A stretch of 64,000 nucleotides of DNA, taken from NCBI RefSeq assembly GCF_947492405.1, contig NZ_CANLMP010000002.1, positions 806,001-870,000 on the forward strand, written 5' to 3'. The position numbers and the translations under genes were made by a program. The notes under the pieces were generated by a model. The model saw nothing but the letters and a program-made list of their open reading frames with translations. It searched no databases and had not been told where the DNA came from. This document shows, in pieces, positions 17,818 to 27,185 of the stretch (positions are counted from its first letter, which is position 1; each line of letters opens with the position of its first letter). The stretch comes from an uncultured Aquimarina sp. GTDB taxonomy: Bacteria; Bacteroidota; Bacteroidia; Flavobacteriales; Flavobacteriaceae.

Positions 17818-19970
17818 CGGAAATCTATAGAATCCATATCTTTTTTATAGTGATAAACGAATTCCTCTACATTCTCTTTAATTGAACGTTCGTCTCTGTG
17901 ATCTTGTTGATTGATATTAATTTTCTCCAAATCAATATTATAGTATTTATTTACTGTTTTATTAATTAGGTGTACATCTATTAAAGATTTCATAAAATCA
18001 TAATTTTCTTTTGTTAACGACCCAAAGAAGCTTCCATTCCAATATCCTGAAAAGTTTCTTATTAAAAGAGCTACAAGCTCTTTGGAATTTATATTTTCTT
18101 CAATAAAGTTATCAAACTCCTCAGGCTCTAATTCTTTCCAAATACTCATAACCATTTTATTCATAACATTTTCAGGAAATTTAAAAAAAGGCTTATTCTC
18201 TTCGCTTAAAGATTTTACTTTAATCAGAATCTTATTTTCCAACTCTTGTTTAAATGATATTTTTTTAAATTTCCTAGCAAAATGACTTAGTTCTTTATAA
18301 TTTAATTTATCGGAAATAATCAAAATTGACTCCTTATCTACCTTATCCATTGAATCAAAAACAACAGCTACTTTCTCTATCAACTCTATTTTTATAGTTC
18401 TCCCAAATATATTTCGAATATCATCATCAAAAAACCCTCTATGATCTATTAATGAATTTAACAACTTAGCCTTACTTTCATCTTGTAAGTCATCAATTAA
18501 TAATTCCAACTCAAGCAAAGATTGTTGGGCACCATATTTTTCAATCAAGTTTTTTATTAAATTACTTCCTTCATCATTTTTACCTGCAATTACTGCATCC
18601 AAATAAGAATTAAAATCTCCAATGATTATTTTATTATTTAAATGATATGAAAAATACTTATCGAAATGATCTTTATGATTAACTCTTTTTTCTTTTTTGC
18701 TATTCAAAATTCTACTAGATGAACTAAGCTCAATTTCATCCATTTCTAAAGAGATATTATTAGGAAATAATTTATTTACAACATTGAATACATCTCCATT
18801 CTCCAACACCTCATCATCTCCAAAAATATTATTCGAAGTAATCCTGTATTCAGCTAAATTAACATGATTCTTATTATAATTCTTAATGATTTCATAGCAA
18901 GAACCATATTTTATTTTTATATACTCTATCCAAAATAAATCGCTAATATGCACTTCATCTCCTATAGAAAACAATGCAATATAAAAGCTATTTAATATTC
19001 TTATAACTTCTCTTGGAGTATTAAATTTTGTAATTCTATAATTATCCAAGATTTCCTCTAACTCCTGTTTTTTGTCATTATCTTCTTGCAAATATTTGGA
19101 TTCAGAATAAATACTTGAAAAAGTTTGAAGAAGTTTTTTTTCAAAGAAATTTTTTAAATCAACATCCTCTACTTTAGGCAAATGCACGGGGATATTTATT
19201 ATTTTTTCAAGAAACAATTTTCCATCGTCATCATTATCCCCATATCTACTTTTAATCGCTCTAGCAACATGATCTGGATCCATTGTAATTATATATACCA
19301 AATTTTTAAAGTTTCCGTTTAGCTTTACAATTTTAAGCAACGTGAAGATCTCATTCTTATCTAATCGATCGATATCATCTATAAATATTACTACTTTGTA
19401 GTTAGAATTTTCCAAAGCGCTATCAATTTTCTCCTTAAAAGATTCTAAAGACAATTCTTCTCCTTTAAGATCTTCCCCCAAAGTCTCAAAGATCTTACTT
19501 GGATCAAAAATCATCTTCGCTCCCAAATACTTAGGAATACCAGCTGATGCAGAAAGTTTTATTGACTTTAAATATTTACTTGACTTTACAATGTATTCAC
19601 CAGCTATCTTCAAATTGGATTCTTTTTCTAAAAATAACTTCTGAGCCAATCCTTCAAAAAATGCAACTAGCATTTCATCTTCAGTGCCATATCTCCAAGG
19701 ATTAAAATGATACTTCATTATTCCTTTATCATCTTTATCTTTTTTAAAAACATCAATCTGTTTATTGAGAAGATTCAGAAATGATGATTTCCCTTCACCC
19801 CACTTACCATAAATCCCAATTACTAAAGGTTCGGAGTTATTGGTATTGTTTTGAATGACTTTACGCACCTTCTCAGCATAATGCCTATAATTTAGAAGAT
19901 CTTGCTCTGATAAATGTATTGGAGATTCAGATAAAAAATGATTTCCTTGTTCTTTTTTTACTTCGGACAT
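17814..19970 (-). CDS. KAP-family P-loop NTPase
   Basis: The 718-residue protein begins with a KAP NTPase domain. The Walker A motif is GKWGEGKS (residues 55-62), the family signature FNPW at 89-92, and Walker B FIDDID at 196-201 followed by RLD. About residues 390-718 are charged and helical, without a recognised domain. KAP NTPases often carry membrane helices inside the ATPase domain; only a weak hydrophobic stretch near 138-155 is seen here. Bacterial KAP proteins occur in plasmid and phage-exclusion contexts, so a defence role is possible, but no partner gene is adjacent. The gene is AT-rich and stands alone. Confidence 0.88.
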   Translation of the reverse strand: MSEVKKEQGNHFLSESPIHLSEQDLLNYRHYAEKVRKVIQNNTNNSEPLVIGIYGKWGEGKSSFLNLLNKQIDVFKKDKDDKGIMKYHFNPWRYGTEDEMLVAFFEGLAQKLFLEKESNLKIAGEYIVKSSKYLKSIKLSASAGIPKYLGAKMIFDPSKIFETLGEDLKGEELSLESFKEKIDSALENSNYKVVIFIDDIDRLDKNEIFTLLKIVKLNGNFKNLVYIITMDPDHVARAIKSRYGDNDDDGKLFLEKIINIPVHLPKVEDVDLKNFFEKKLLQTFSSIYSESKYLQEDNDKKQELEEILDNYRITKFNTPREVIRILNSFYIALFSIGDEVHISDLFWIEYIKIKYGSCYEIIKNYNKNHVNLAEYRITSNNIFGDDEVLENGDVFNVVNKLFPNNISLEMDEIELSSSSRILNSKKEKRVNHKDHFDKYFSYHLNNKIIIGDFNSYLDAVIAGKNDEGSNLIKNLIEKYGAQQSLLELELLIDDLQDESKAKLLNSLIDHRGFFDDDIRNIFGRTIKIELIEKVAVVFDSMDKVDKESILIISDKLNYKELSHFARKFKKISFKQELENKILIKVKSLSEENKPFFKFPENVMNKMVMSIWKELEPEEFDNFIEENINSKELVALLIRNFSGYWNGSFFGSLTKENYDFMKSLIDVHLINKTVNKYYNIDLEKININQQDHRDERSIKENVEEFVYHYKKDMDSIDFR

Positions 19971-20061
19971 TAATTTAGACTTTTAATAATCTAAATATAT
20001 ATAAAACAATGTATTCATTTAGATCAAAATGGGGAAAATTCAAACATAAAATCCAAAATCT

Positions 20062-20811
20062 CTATCGATTCCCTTTCAGTAAATTATAATTTATCAAAAC
20101 AACCTCAACTTTTTCATCCTTTAGAATTTCCTTTGTACCAAAAAAATCGATATTTAGAAAGGGAACCAGTATCCAAATATACTTTCTGCGATTAGGAAAG
20201 TGCTCTTTTATGATATGATAATCTTTATGATTAGTAGAAATACCTATTTCCGGTTGGTCATTTAAAGTTTTTTCAATCTTTAATATTTCAATTCGCAATT
20301 CATCTTCATCTCTTTTCCTTAAATCATATGGCAAATAATAACTAGTTTTAAACCCTTCTTTGGTAAACAAAGGTAATACCTCTGGATAGCGCGTTTCAAT
20401 TAAAATATTTTGCAACGGATAATTTCTTTTCCTGAAAACCTGAAGTAATTTATCTAAAATATCGCTGGCTGTATCTCTATTCAGATTTTTGATATCTAAC
20501 CACAGTAATGGATGTTCCGTTTTATCTAAAGTATCGAAATAGTCTTCGAATCTTAAACCTATTGATTCAGTAGGTGGATGATTTACATCCAAAAAATCTC
20601 CTTCTACATTATACATCAAGTCTAATTCTACTCCTTTAAAATATTGTAATGCCGAATGAAGTTTTTCAATACTATTGGCTCTATGCGCCCATATTTTATC
20701 ATAGTCCCCAAGAAACTCTAATTTATACGGACTTAGATGATACAAAAATGCAAACACAAATAAAATAAGCGTACTAACAATTCTAAACCTAGTCTTTTTA
20801 CTCCTAATCAT
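20062..20811 (-). CDS. membrane-anchored phosphodiesterase-like barrel protein
   Basis: An uncleaved N-terminal anchor (residues about 10-24) precedes a domain starting IWAHRANSIEKL, then GVELDLMYN, FLDVNHPP and LLWLDIKNL. That succession of H-R-N-S, E-L-D and H-P at strand ends resembles glycerophosphodiester phosphodiesterase-like TIM barrels, in particular the FAM151/menorin (DUF2181) type. The enzymatic activity is not established. It would face the periplasm. It ends 55 bases from DinB in the same direction, so both may be transcribed together. Confidence 0.6.
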   Translation of the reverse strand: MIRSKKTRFRIVSTLILFVFAFLYHLSPYKLEFLGDYDKIWAHRANSIEKLHSALQYFKGVELDLMYNVEGDFLDVNHPPTESIGLRFEDYFDTLDKTEHPLLWLDIKNLNRDTASDILDKLLQVFRKRNYPLQNILIETRYPEVLPLFTKEGFKTSYYLPYDLRKRDEDELRIEILKIEKTLNDQPEIGISTNHKDYHIIKEHFPNRRKYIWILVPFLNIDFFGTKEILKDEKVEVVLINYNLLKGNR

Positions 20812-20865
20812 GATATTCGCAAATTACAGTTTAATTACAAACTCTTCCTAATCAAATCATAACTT

Positions 20866-21963
20866 CTAGAAATCAAATCGTAACTGAATAATCTCTATTT
20901 CTTGCTTTTCCTTTTTCTTTTGATCTTTCTGAGCTGTATTTAGGTTAGAAAGTGAAATCCCAAGTAATCGCACAGAGTTCTTCATTTCTGATTGATATAG
21001 TAACTCCTTTGCCGTCTCCAAAAGTATAGCTGCATCACTTACAAAATAAGGTAATGTTTTACTTCTAGTCTGAAGTGTAAAATCACTGTATTTAATCTTT
21101 AGTGTCACCGTCCTCCCAGCTACTTTGCTTCTTTTTAAGCGTTTCTGTAATTCCTCTGCAATATTTTCCAGTCGTTCCAACATATATATTTCAGAAGAAA
21201 TATTCTCGCTAAAAGTCCTTTCTGCAGCAAGGGATTTTCGTTCTCTATTTGGTTTTACTTCGCTTAAATGAATTCCTCTAACAATTTTATAATAATGCCC
21301 TCCGGATTTGCCAAAATGTTGAGTAAGGAACTCTTCTGATTTCATTTTTAAATCCTTTCCGGTATAAATACCTAATTGGTACATTTTAGCTTGTGTCACT
21401 TTTCCTACTCCGTAGAATTTCTTAACATCCAGATCCTCCAAAAACGCCATAACTTCTTCTGGATTTACGGTTTTCTGACCATTAGGTTTGTTATAATCGC
21501 TAGCTACTTTTGCGATAAATTTATTAATAGATATTCCTGCCGAAGCTGTCAATCCTACTTCATCAAAAATTCGTTGTCTGATTTCCTGGGCGATTAAAGA
21601 TGCACTGGGATTTCCTTTTTTATTTTCGGTTACATCGAGATATGCCTCATCTAGTGATAAAGGTTCTACTAATTCTGTATAGTCAAAAAATATTTTACGG
21701 ATTTGTTTCGAAATCTCCTGATACCGATCAAACCTGGGTCGCACAAAGAGTAAATCAGGACATAACTTTCTAGCTGTAAATCCTGGCATTGCAGAACGAA
21801 CACCAAACTTACGTGCTTCATAACTTGCTGCACTGACAACACCACGTTTTCCTCCTCCACCCACAGCCAGAGGTTTTCCTTTAAGCTCTGGGTTGTCCAT
21901 TTGTTCAACAGATGCATAAAATGCGTCCATATCTACGTGTATGATTTTTCTCTGACTCTTCAT
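20866..21963 (-). CDS. dinB: DNA polymerase IV (Y-family translesion polymerase)
   Basis: The 365-residue protein matches DinB length. The palm acidic residues are in VDMDAFYASVEQ (D11) and SLDEAYLDV (D105, E106); helix-hairpin-helix (KFYGVGKVTQAKM) and little-finger domains follow. The C-terminus IIQLRFDF matches the beta-clamp binding peptide type. It copies past damaged bases. Confidence 0.97.
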   Translation of the reverse strand: MKSQRKIIHVDMDAFYASVEQMDNPELKGKPLAVGGGGKRGVVSAASYEARKFGVRSAMPGFTARKLCPDLLFVRPRFDRYQEISKQIRKIFFDYTELVEPLSLDEAYLDVTENKKGNPSASLIAQEIRQRIFDEVGLTASAGISINKFIAKVASDYNKPNGQKTVNPEEVMAFLEDLDVKKFYGVGKVTQAKMYQLGIYTGKDLKMKSEEFLTQHFGKSGGHYYKIVRGIHLSEVKPNRERKSLAAERTFSENISSEIYMLERLENIAEELQKRLKRSKVAGRTVTLKIKYSDFTLQTRSKTLPYFVSDAAILLETAKELLYQSEMKNSVRLLGISLSNLNTAQKDQKKKEKQEIEIIQLRFDF

Positions 21964-21976
21964 TCTTTGTATACCA

Positions 21977-22003
21977 CAAAAATAGCAGATATAAACTATT
22001 CAA
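21977..22003 (-). promoter_or_regulatory. putative dinB promoter
   Basis: On the minus strand TTG is followed after 16 bases by TATTTTTG, which ends 13 bases before the dinB ATG. The -7 box fits the Bacteroidetes consensus; the spacing is a little short. Confidence 0.45.
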
Positions 22004-22176
22004 AAGTGTTCATCATTAATTGACTACAAATTATAATTACAAAGCATCTAAGTAAATATTTCAGTATTAAATACTTCTAAAAAATGATATTCTTATATTT
22101 GTAAGGATTTTATCAGATAAAAATAATATCTTGCTTTATTGATCCCAATCAATTTGAACTAAATTATATTTAAAAA

Positions 22177-22689
22177 ATGAAAAATTATACCCTACTACTA
22201 CTTTTTGCTTTTATTTGCTGTAAATCGGAAAGTAAGCCTTCTGACAACCTTAATAAATTAAGTGAAACTAACCCTACAGAAGCGGTTGATACTACAAACG
22301 AGGAAAATGACCCTGTAGCTGTTATTCAAAAAACATACACAGCTACTCAAAAAGATACAAATGGTAGTTTTACACAGAAACTATCTGTTTCTTGGTTATC
22401 TGAGGACACCATACAATATACGTTTGTATTTGAAAACCAGTCCTGTAAGAAAACTACTTTAGGCGGAAAAGCTACAGCACTAAAACCTGGTAAAGAACCT
22501 TTCATGAATAGTCATAATGGAGCTTCTTTTGAAGTTAAAAGATACCAAGAAAATAAACATAGTTATAATATCTTATTACACATAGATTCTACTAACAAAG
22601 ATAAAGCTGTTGTTGAGCTATCTCCTTCTGAGGATAGTGAAAATGAAAACTGTAAACCAAGCGATATCGTAATGGTAGCTCAAAATTAA
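22177..22689 (+). CDS. small lipoprotein of unknown function
   Basis: The 170-residue product has an SPII signal peptide ending in FAFICC near residue 15. The mature part begins with a Ser/Thr/Glu/Asn-rich linker up to about residue 60, then a beta-rich domain with two cysteine-containing strands (ENQSCKKTT and NENCKPSDIV) that could form a disulfide. No family recognised. TATATTTG at 22094-22101 is a possible -7 box. A weak, all-A/T hairpin follows at 22699-22723. Confidence 0.75.
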   Translation: MKNYTLLLLFAFICCKSESKPSDNLNKLSETNPTEAVDTTNEENDPVAVIQKTYTATQKDTNGSFTQKLSVSWLSEDTIQYTFVFENQSCKKTTLGGKATALKPGKEPFMNSHNGASFEVKRYQENKHSYNILLHIDSTNKDKAVVELSPSEDSENENCKPSDIVMVAQN

Positions 22690-22836
22690 TATCAACATCT
22701 TTTTTATTACTTCAATAAAAAAGGAAATTAGCTATGCATATTTTTTGAATCAAATCTGGTATATTGTATAAAGGATATACACGATTGATATTAATTATAT
22801 CGTAAAACCTATAATTCTTCTTGCTAAATTTACAAG

Positions 22837-23505
22837 ATGGCTAAAACAGCAATCATATTAGGAGCAACAGGATTAACAGGTAGCATTCTTTTAGATTCAT
22901 TACTTGATGATGATCGTTATTCTAAAATTAAGTTATTCTCCAGAAAAACTGTCGGAATCTCTCATTCCAAAATAGAAGAGCATCTAATTAACATGCTTCA
23001 ATTAAAAACTGTAGTTACTGATTTTATTGGAGATGAAGTATTTTGTTGTATTGGAACTACGAATGCCAAAACCCCGGATAAAGGATTGTATCGTACTATT
23101 GATTATGGTATTCCGGTAACTGCAGCTCAACTTTGTAAACAAAATAACATTAAAACTTTTATAGTTATCTCTGCTTTAGGAGCAGATACAAAAAGCCGAG
23201 TATTTTATAATCGCACCAAAGGCGAAATGGAAGAAACAGTTTTATCTCTGGAAATTCCTAAAACACATATTTTACAACCGTCATTAATTAGTGGTAAAAG
23301 AGATGAAAAAAGAACAGGAGAATATTTCTTTAAACAATTAATGAAAGTAATAAATCCTCTATTGCTCGGATCTTTAAAAAAATATCGTTCGATTCATCCA
23401 GAAACGATCGTTTCAGCAATGATATGGTTAGCGAACAATGAATTCAATGGTAAAAGAGTAGTTTCTGATGAAATCAAAGTAATTCGTATGAAAAAAAGCA
23501 TCTAA
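22837..23505 (+). CDS. NAD(P)H-binding oxidoreductase, HTATIP2/TIP30-like
   Basis: The 222-residue protein starts with the Rossmann motif AIILGATGLTGSILLDSLL, then VFCCIGTTNAKTPDKG and FIVISALGADTKSRVFYNRTKGEME, typical of the atypical SDR family that includes TIP30/HTATIP2 and bacterial NAD(P)H-binding oxidoreductases. The YNRTKGE region holds the Tyr-Lys pair. Substrate unknown. Cytoplasmic. Confidence 0.88.
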   Translation: MAKTAIILGATGLTGSILLDSLLDDDRYSKIKLFSRKTVGISHSKIEEHLINMLQLKTVVTDFIGDEVFCCIGTTNAKTPDKGLYRTIDYGIPVTAAQLCKQNNIKTFIVISALGADTKSRVFYNRTKGEMEETVLSLEIPKTHILQPSLISGKRDEKRTGEYFFKQLMKVINPLLLGSLKKYRSIHPETIVSAMIWLANNEFNGKRVVSDEIKVIRMKKSI

Positions 23506-23547
23506 TTGGTTCATATACCGTATCCGTATCTTTCTGAACTCCTATAA

Positions 23548-23579
23548 TTGTTGAATATCCATAACAGCTTCTACATTTG
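23548..23579 (+). promoter_or_regulatory. promoter of the secreted protein gene at 23612
   Basis: TTG at 23548-23550 (and again at 23551-23553) stands 21 (or 18) bases before TACATTTG at 23572-23579, a match to the Bacteroidetes TTG/TAnnTTTG promoter, 32 bases upstream of the ATG. Confidence 0.6.
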
Positions 23580-23611
23580 TTTGAAAATTATGAATCATTA
23601 AAAAACAAACA

Positions 23612-24310
23612 ATGAAGTTATTAAAAAATCCCCTCCTAGCCTTCTTAACTTGCCTATTAACAACCAGTCTTGTTGCTCAATCTGATGTAAAATCCTTTGA
23701 CTTTAAAAAAGGAGAAGTTCTAGATATTCTTTTATTAACCAATAAACCAGATATCGAAAAAGACTTCGAAAAATATAAAAAAACTGCCTTCCCTGTAGCT
23801 TTTAAAAGAACCTATCGACCACAACCTGGATTTAGTATCAAAGAAACAACTCAAGGAAACATTCAACCTACTACTTTTATTTTTGGCAAATGGAATGACT
23901 TAAAAAATCGTGAACAATTTATTTCAGAAATCGAAGATATAGTTCCGGATTTTCATGTACAACGAAGAAATATGTGGTCTATATTTAATTTAACCTACTA
24001 TGAAATGCCAAGAGATATTTCTTTTAAAATAGACAGGAGTAAATATATTGTAGCTACATCTTACTGGAAAAAAGATACTGAATCGTTCAAAAAATTCACA
24101 GAACTTTGGTCTCAAAAATCGGCGACAAAAGGAGGAAAAAAAATTCTTCAATTAACCAACGGAAAATCACCTATTGGATATTATCATAATCCTGATTTAC
24201 TAGTTATTACTCAATGGGAAAGCAAACAAGAATTTGATGCTTTTTACAAAGAAAATCTTAAAATGGATCACAAAGGCGTGTTACATGTAAATCAGTTTGT
24301 ATTAAACTAG
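23612..24310 (+). CDS. secreted protein, possible dimeric alpha-beta barrel repeat
   Basis: A signal peptide (to LVAQ, about residue 23) precedes a 210-residue mature protein. Two halves share a pattern of strand, helix and an ITQW/IFGKW-like strand (TTFIFGKWNDLKNREQF near 86-102 and LLVITQWESKQEFDAFY near 196-212), suggesting two ferredoxin-like ABM/DUF1330-type modules. I do not recognise an exact family. The gene is followed by a long hairpin and then by a membrane AraC regulator. Confidence 0.65.
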   Translation: MKLLKNPLLAFLTCLLTTSLVAQSDVKSFDFKKGEVLDILLLTNKPDIEKDFEKYKKTAFPVAFKRTYRPQPGFSIKETTQGNIQPTTFIFGKWNDLKNREQFISEIEDIVPDFHVQRRNMWSIFNLTYYEMPRDISFKIDRSKYIVATSYWKKDTESFKKFTELWSQKSATKGGKKILQLTNGKSPIGYYHNPDLLVITQWESKQEFDAFYKENLKMDHKGVLHVNQFVLN

Positions 24311-24318
24311 TATATTAA

Positions 24319-24361
24319 ACCCGGTTTATGTTTTTAGAATTTCTAAACGCATAAACCGGGT
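24319..24361. terminator. long hairpin between the secreted protein and the AraC-family gene
   Basis: ACCCGGTTTATG pairs perfectly with CATAAACCGGGT, and the enclosed TTTAGAA/TTCTAAA extends the structure after a short internal mismatch. There is no T run after it, so it may end transcription with a factor, block RNA decay, or act as an operator ahead of the regulator gene. Confidence 0.65.
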
Positions 24362-24387
24362 AAACAAAAAACCAGATCACTACTAAT

Positions 24388-25491
24388 ATGCAATCATTCT
24401 TAAATCAATTAGTTTATTTTGGGTATTTTCAAAGTTTGTTTTTACTGTTTATTTATGTTTTTTCTCCTAAAAAAAGAAAAAGTATCAATAGATATATTGC
24501 TTTTTTAGTACTTGTTTTAGCAATAGGATTAAGCGGTCGTATATTATACATCTCTGGCTTCTTTGGGGATAATTACCGATGGGTTATTTTTTCTGAATTC
24601 GCAACACTATTATTTGGTGCTACGATCTACCTATTTACCCGATCCAGTTTATTGAACAAGCAATTCTCGTATAAGGAATTATTACATTACGTGCCTGCTT
24701 TGGTGTATAATACATTTGTAACTGCCGCTTTTATCCTCCCATCTGACGAAGTATTACAAGAAAGACTCGAAAGCGGAGAACAATTTAGATTTACCTTGTT
24801 TTTTATTGCTATTGGATTACTATTTAATATCACATATTGGGTCTTAAGTTTTAGGATCTTTTTAAAATTTAGAAAAGACATCCAGAACGAATTAAGTTAT
24901 ACTGTAAAATCTCAGTTTTTCATGAATTTTCTGATAGCAGTAGGGATCTGTATGCTTTGCTGGTTTAGTATGTTTATCTACTGGCTCTTGGGATACCAGT
25001 TCTTAGATAAATCTGCTTGGCAAATAATATGGATTAGCATAGCTCTTATTATTCTGTTTATTACATTTTACAATATAAAAGAACCACAATTATTCAGAGT
25101 TACTCAGCTAGTAACCCAAAAAAAATATGCGCAATCCAAGTTATCAAACCAACAATTAGATAGTTTAAAATCCCGATTGGAGCATTTAATGGAAGAAAGA
25201 AAACCTTATTTAAACAGAAAACTTCTAAAATCCGAACTGGCAGAAATGTTAGGCGTCAGTAATCCCGAAATTGCACGTTTGCTGAATGAGCGGATAGGAA
25301 TGAATTTCTTTGAGTATGTAAACTATTACAGAATCAAAGAATTCATCGCCTTGGCTAAAACAGATCAAGCTAAAAACATGACCTTTTTTGGACTTGCACA
25401 AGAAGCAGGTTTCAACTCTAAAACTACCTTTAACAAGTCGTTTAAAGATTTAATGGGAACTACTCCAAAAGAGTACTTTGCTAATCTTTAA
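24388..25491 (+). CDS. membrane-embedded AraC-family regulator
   Basis: The 367-residue protein has about seven transmembrane helices in residues 5-232, then a C-terminal AraC DNA-binding domain (about 255-367: LLKSELAEMLGVSNPEIARLLN and FFGLAQEAGFNSKTTFNKSFK, closing TTPKEYFANL). This 7TM-AraC layout is frequent in Bacteroidetes and probably senses a membrane or envelope signal. The DUF2911 gene follows after 23 bases and may be its target or co-transcribed. Confidence 0.9.
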   Translation: MQSFLNQLVYFGYFQSLFLLFIYVFSPKKRKSINRYIAFLVLVLAIGLSGRILYISGFFGDNYRWVIFSEFATLLFGATIYLFTRSSLLNKQFSYKELLHYVPALVYNTFVTAAFILPSDEVLQERLESGEQFRFTLFFIAIGLLFNITYWVLSFRIFLKFRKDIQNELSYTVKSQFFMNFLIAVGICMLCWFSMFIYWLLGYQFLDKSAWQIIWISIALIILFITFYNIKEPQLFRVTQLVTQKKYAQSKLSNQQLDSLKSRLEHLMEERKPYLNRKLLKSELAEMLGVSNPEIARLLNERIGMNFFEYVNYYRIKEFIALAKTDQAKNMTFFGLAQEAGFNSKTTFNKSFKDLMGTTPKEYFANL

Positions 25492-25514
25492 TCATATCAA
25501 AATTTTAATAAATT

Positions 25515-26348
25515 ATGTTCAAAATATTTTTTATCAGTATTATTACCATAGCTACAGTTAATGCGCAACTTACCGTTCCTGCACTAAGCCCATCTTCAAA
25601 AACAATACAAACTGTAGGATTGACCGAAATCAAAATTGAATATTCCAGACCTAGTAAAAGAGAAAGAACAATTTTCGGAGAAAATGGCATCATTCCTTAT
25701 AACGAATTATGGAGAACTGGTGCTAACGCTGCAACAAAAATCACTTTTAATGACGATATTACCATTTTTGAAACACCTGTAAAAAAAGGTTCTTATGCGA
25801 TTCTTACTAAACCAGGAAAAAACACTTGGGAAGTATATTTTTATACCTATAACTCCGGCAATTGGAATACCTATGTAGACCAAACGCCTATTGCCACTTT
25901 TACTGCTAAAAATATTCAATTAAATGAAGTTTTTGAAACTTTTATGATCTATATGGATCAAATTACGTTAGATAGCTCACAATTAATTTTTGTTTGGGAT
26001 CAGACCAAAATAGCTTTACCACTAAAATTTGATACACATAAAAAAACAATGACTAGTATCGAAAAAACCATTTCTGGACCAACTGATTTTGAATATTTCC
26101 AGGTAGCGTTGTATTTACACGAAGCGCAAACAGATTTGGATAGAGCATTGGAATACATTCAAAAAGTTACCAAAAACAAAAATGCATTGTTTTTTCAGGT
26201 ATATAGAGAGTCATTAATCTTAGCCGATCTAGACAAAAAAACAGAAGCAATAGTAGTCGCTAAAAGATCTTTAGAACTATCCAAAAAAGCAAAAAACAAA
26301 GACTTTATCAGATTAAACGAGAAAAACATCAAAAAATGGTCTAGATAG
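25515..26348 (+). CDS. DUF2911 family secreted protein
   Basis: The signal peptide (to VNAQ) is followed by the DUF2911 core: PSSKTIQTVGLTEIKIEYSRPS, RTIFGENGIIPYNELWRTGANAAT and later KKGSYAILTKPGKNTWEVYF. The C-terminal 80 residues look like two TPR-type helical hairpins (LDRALEYIQKVTKNK, KTEAIVVAKRSLELSKKA). Family function unknown; presumed periplasmic. It is 23 bases behind the 7TM-AraC gene. Confidence 0.9.
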   Translation: MFKIFFISIITIATVNAQLTVPALSPSSKTIQTVGLTEIKIEYSRPSKRERTIFGENGIIPYNELWRTGANAATKITFNDDITIFETPVKKGSYAILTKPGKNTWEVYFYTYNSGNWNTYVDQTPIATFTAKNIQLNEVFETFMIYMDQITLDSSQLIFVWDQTKIALPLKFDTHKKTMTSIEKTISGPTDFEYFQVALYLHEAQTDLDRALEYIQKVTKNKNALFFQVYRESLILADLDKKTEAIVVAKRSLELSKKAKNKDFIRLNEKNIKKWSR

Positions 26349-26428
26349 TATCATTATATAGATTCAAGATATTAGATTTGAAAAAACAATGTCTTGAATC
26401 TACACTTAAAAAACATTAAATATCATAA

Positions 26429-26899
26429 ATGATAGAAATAGAACGCAAATTCCTTGTTACATCAGAGATCTATAAACAAGAAGCTAAAAAAAGCACTCTT
26501 ATTGTACAAGGGTTTCTGAATACTGATCCTGAGAGAACGGTTAGAGTTCGAATTAAAGGAACACTTGCTTTTATCACTATAAAAGGTATTGGTAATGCAT
26601 CTGGTACTACACGTTTTGAATGGGAAAAAGAAATCCCTGTTAATGAGGCGGAAGAACTTATAAAAATTTGCGAAAAAGGAGTCATCAAAAAAATGAGATA
26701 TGAGATCCCATCTGGGAATCATATTATCGAAGTAGATGAGTTTTTTGATGAAAACAATGGATTAACTATTGCAGAAATCGAATTAAACAATGAAAACGAA
26801 ACTTTTATAAAACCTAAATGGTTAGGAAAAGAAGTTACAGGAGATACGAGGTATTATAATTCTCAATTAAGTAGGAATCCCTTTAAAATCTGGAATTAA
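26429..26899 (+). CDS. CYTH-domain triphosphate tunnel protein
   Basis: The 156-residue protein opens with the diagnostic ExExK motif (MIEIERKFLV: E3, E5, K7) and has alternating charged strands (TVRVRIKG, AFITIKG, FEWEKEIP, HIIEVDEF, LTIAEIEL, GDTRYYN). Bacterial members of this length (compare YgiF domain and Clostridium TTM) hydrolyse inorganic triphosphate or nucleoside triphosphates in the cytoplasm. It appears monocistronic. Confidence 0.93.
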   Translation: MIEIERKFLVTSEIYKQEAKKSTLIVQGFLNTDPERTVRVRIKGTLAFITIKGIGNASGTTRFEWEKEIPVNEAEELIKICEKGVIKKMRYEIPSGNHIIEVDEFFDENNGLTIAEIELNNENETFIKPKWLGKEVTGDTRYYNSQLSRNPFKIWN

Positions 26900-27185
26900 A
26901 ATCATTAAAAAATAATTTCTTAAGGTGATACAGATAAACTCACAATTAAATGTTATTTTTTGTTAGATCATAAATCTTAATAAAAAATCAATTCTTCAAA
27001 AATTTGTTCCACATTTTTAGAAAAGTAAAAATTCCCCAAAAAAACTTCTTTAAAAACAAGAAATCAATAAAAAAAAGTCTTAGAAAATAGCAGTACTTGA
27101 ATTAACATATTCTTTGCACTTTTTAGGTGTTAAGTAAGATAAAATTTCCCGTCAAATACATCTTATTAACCTAAAAATATATTTC

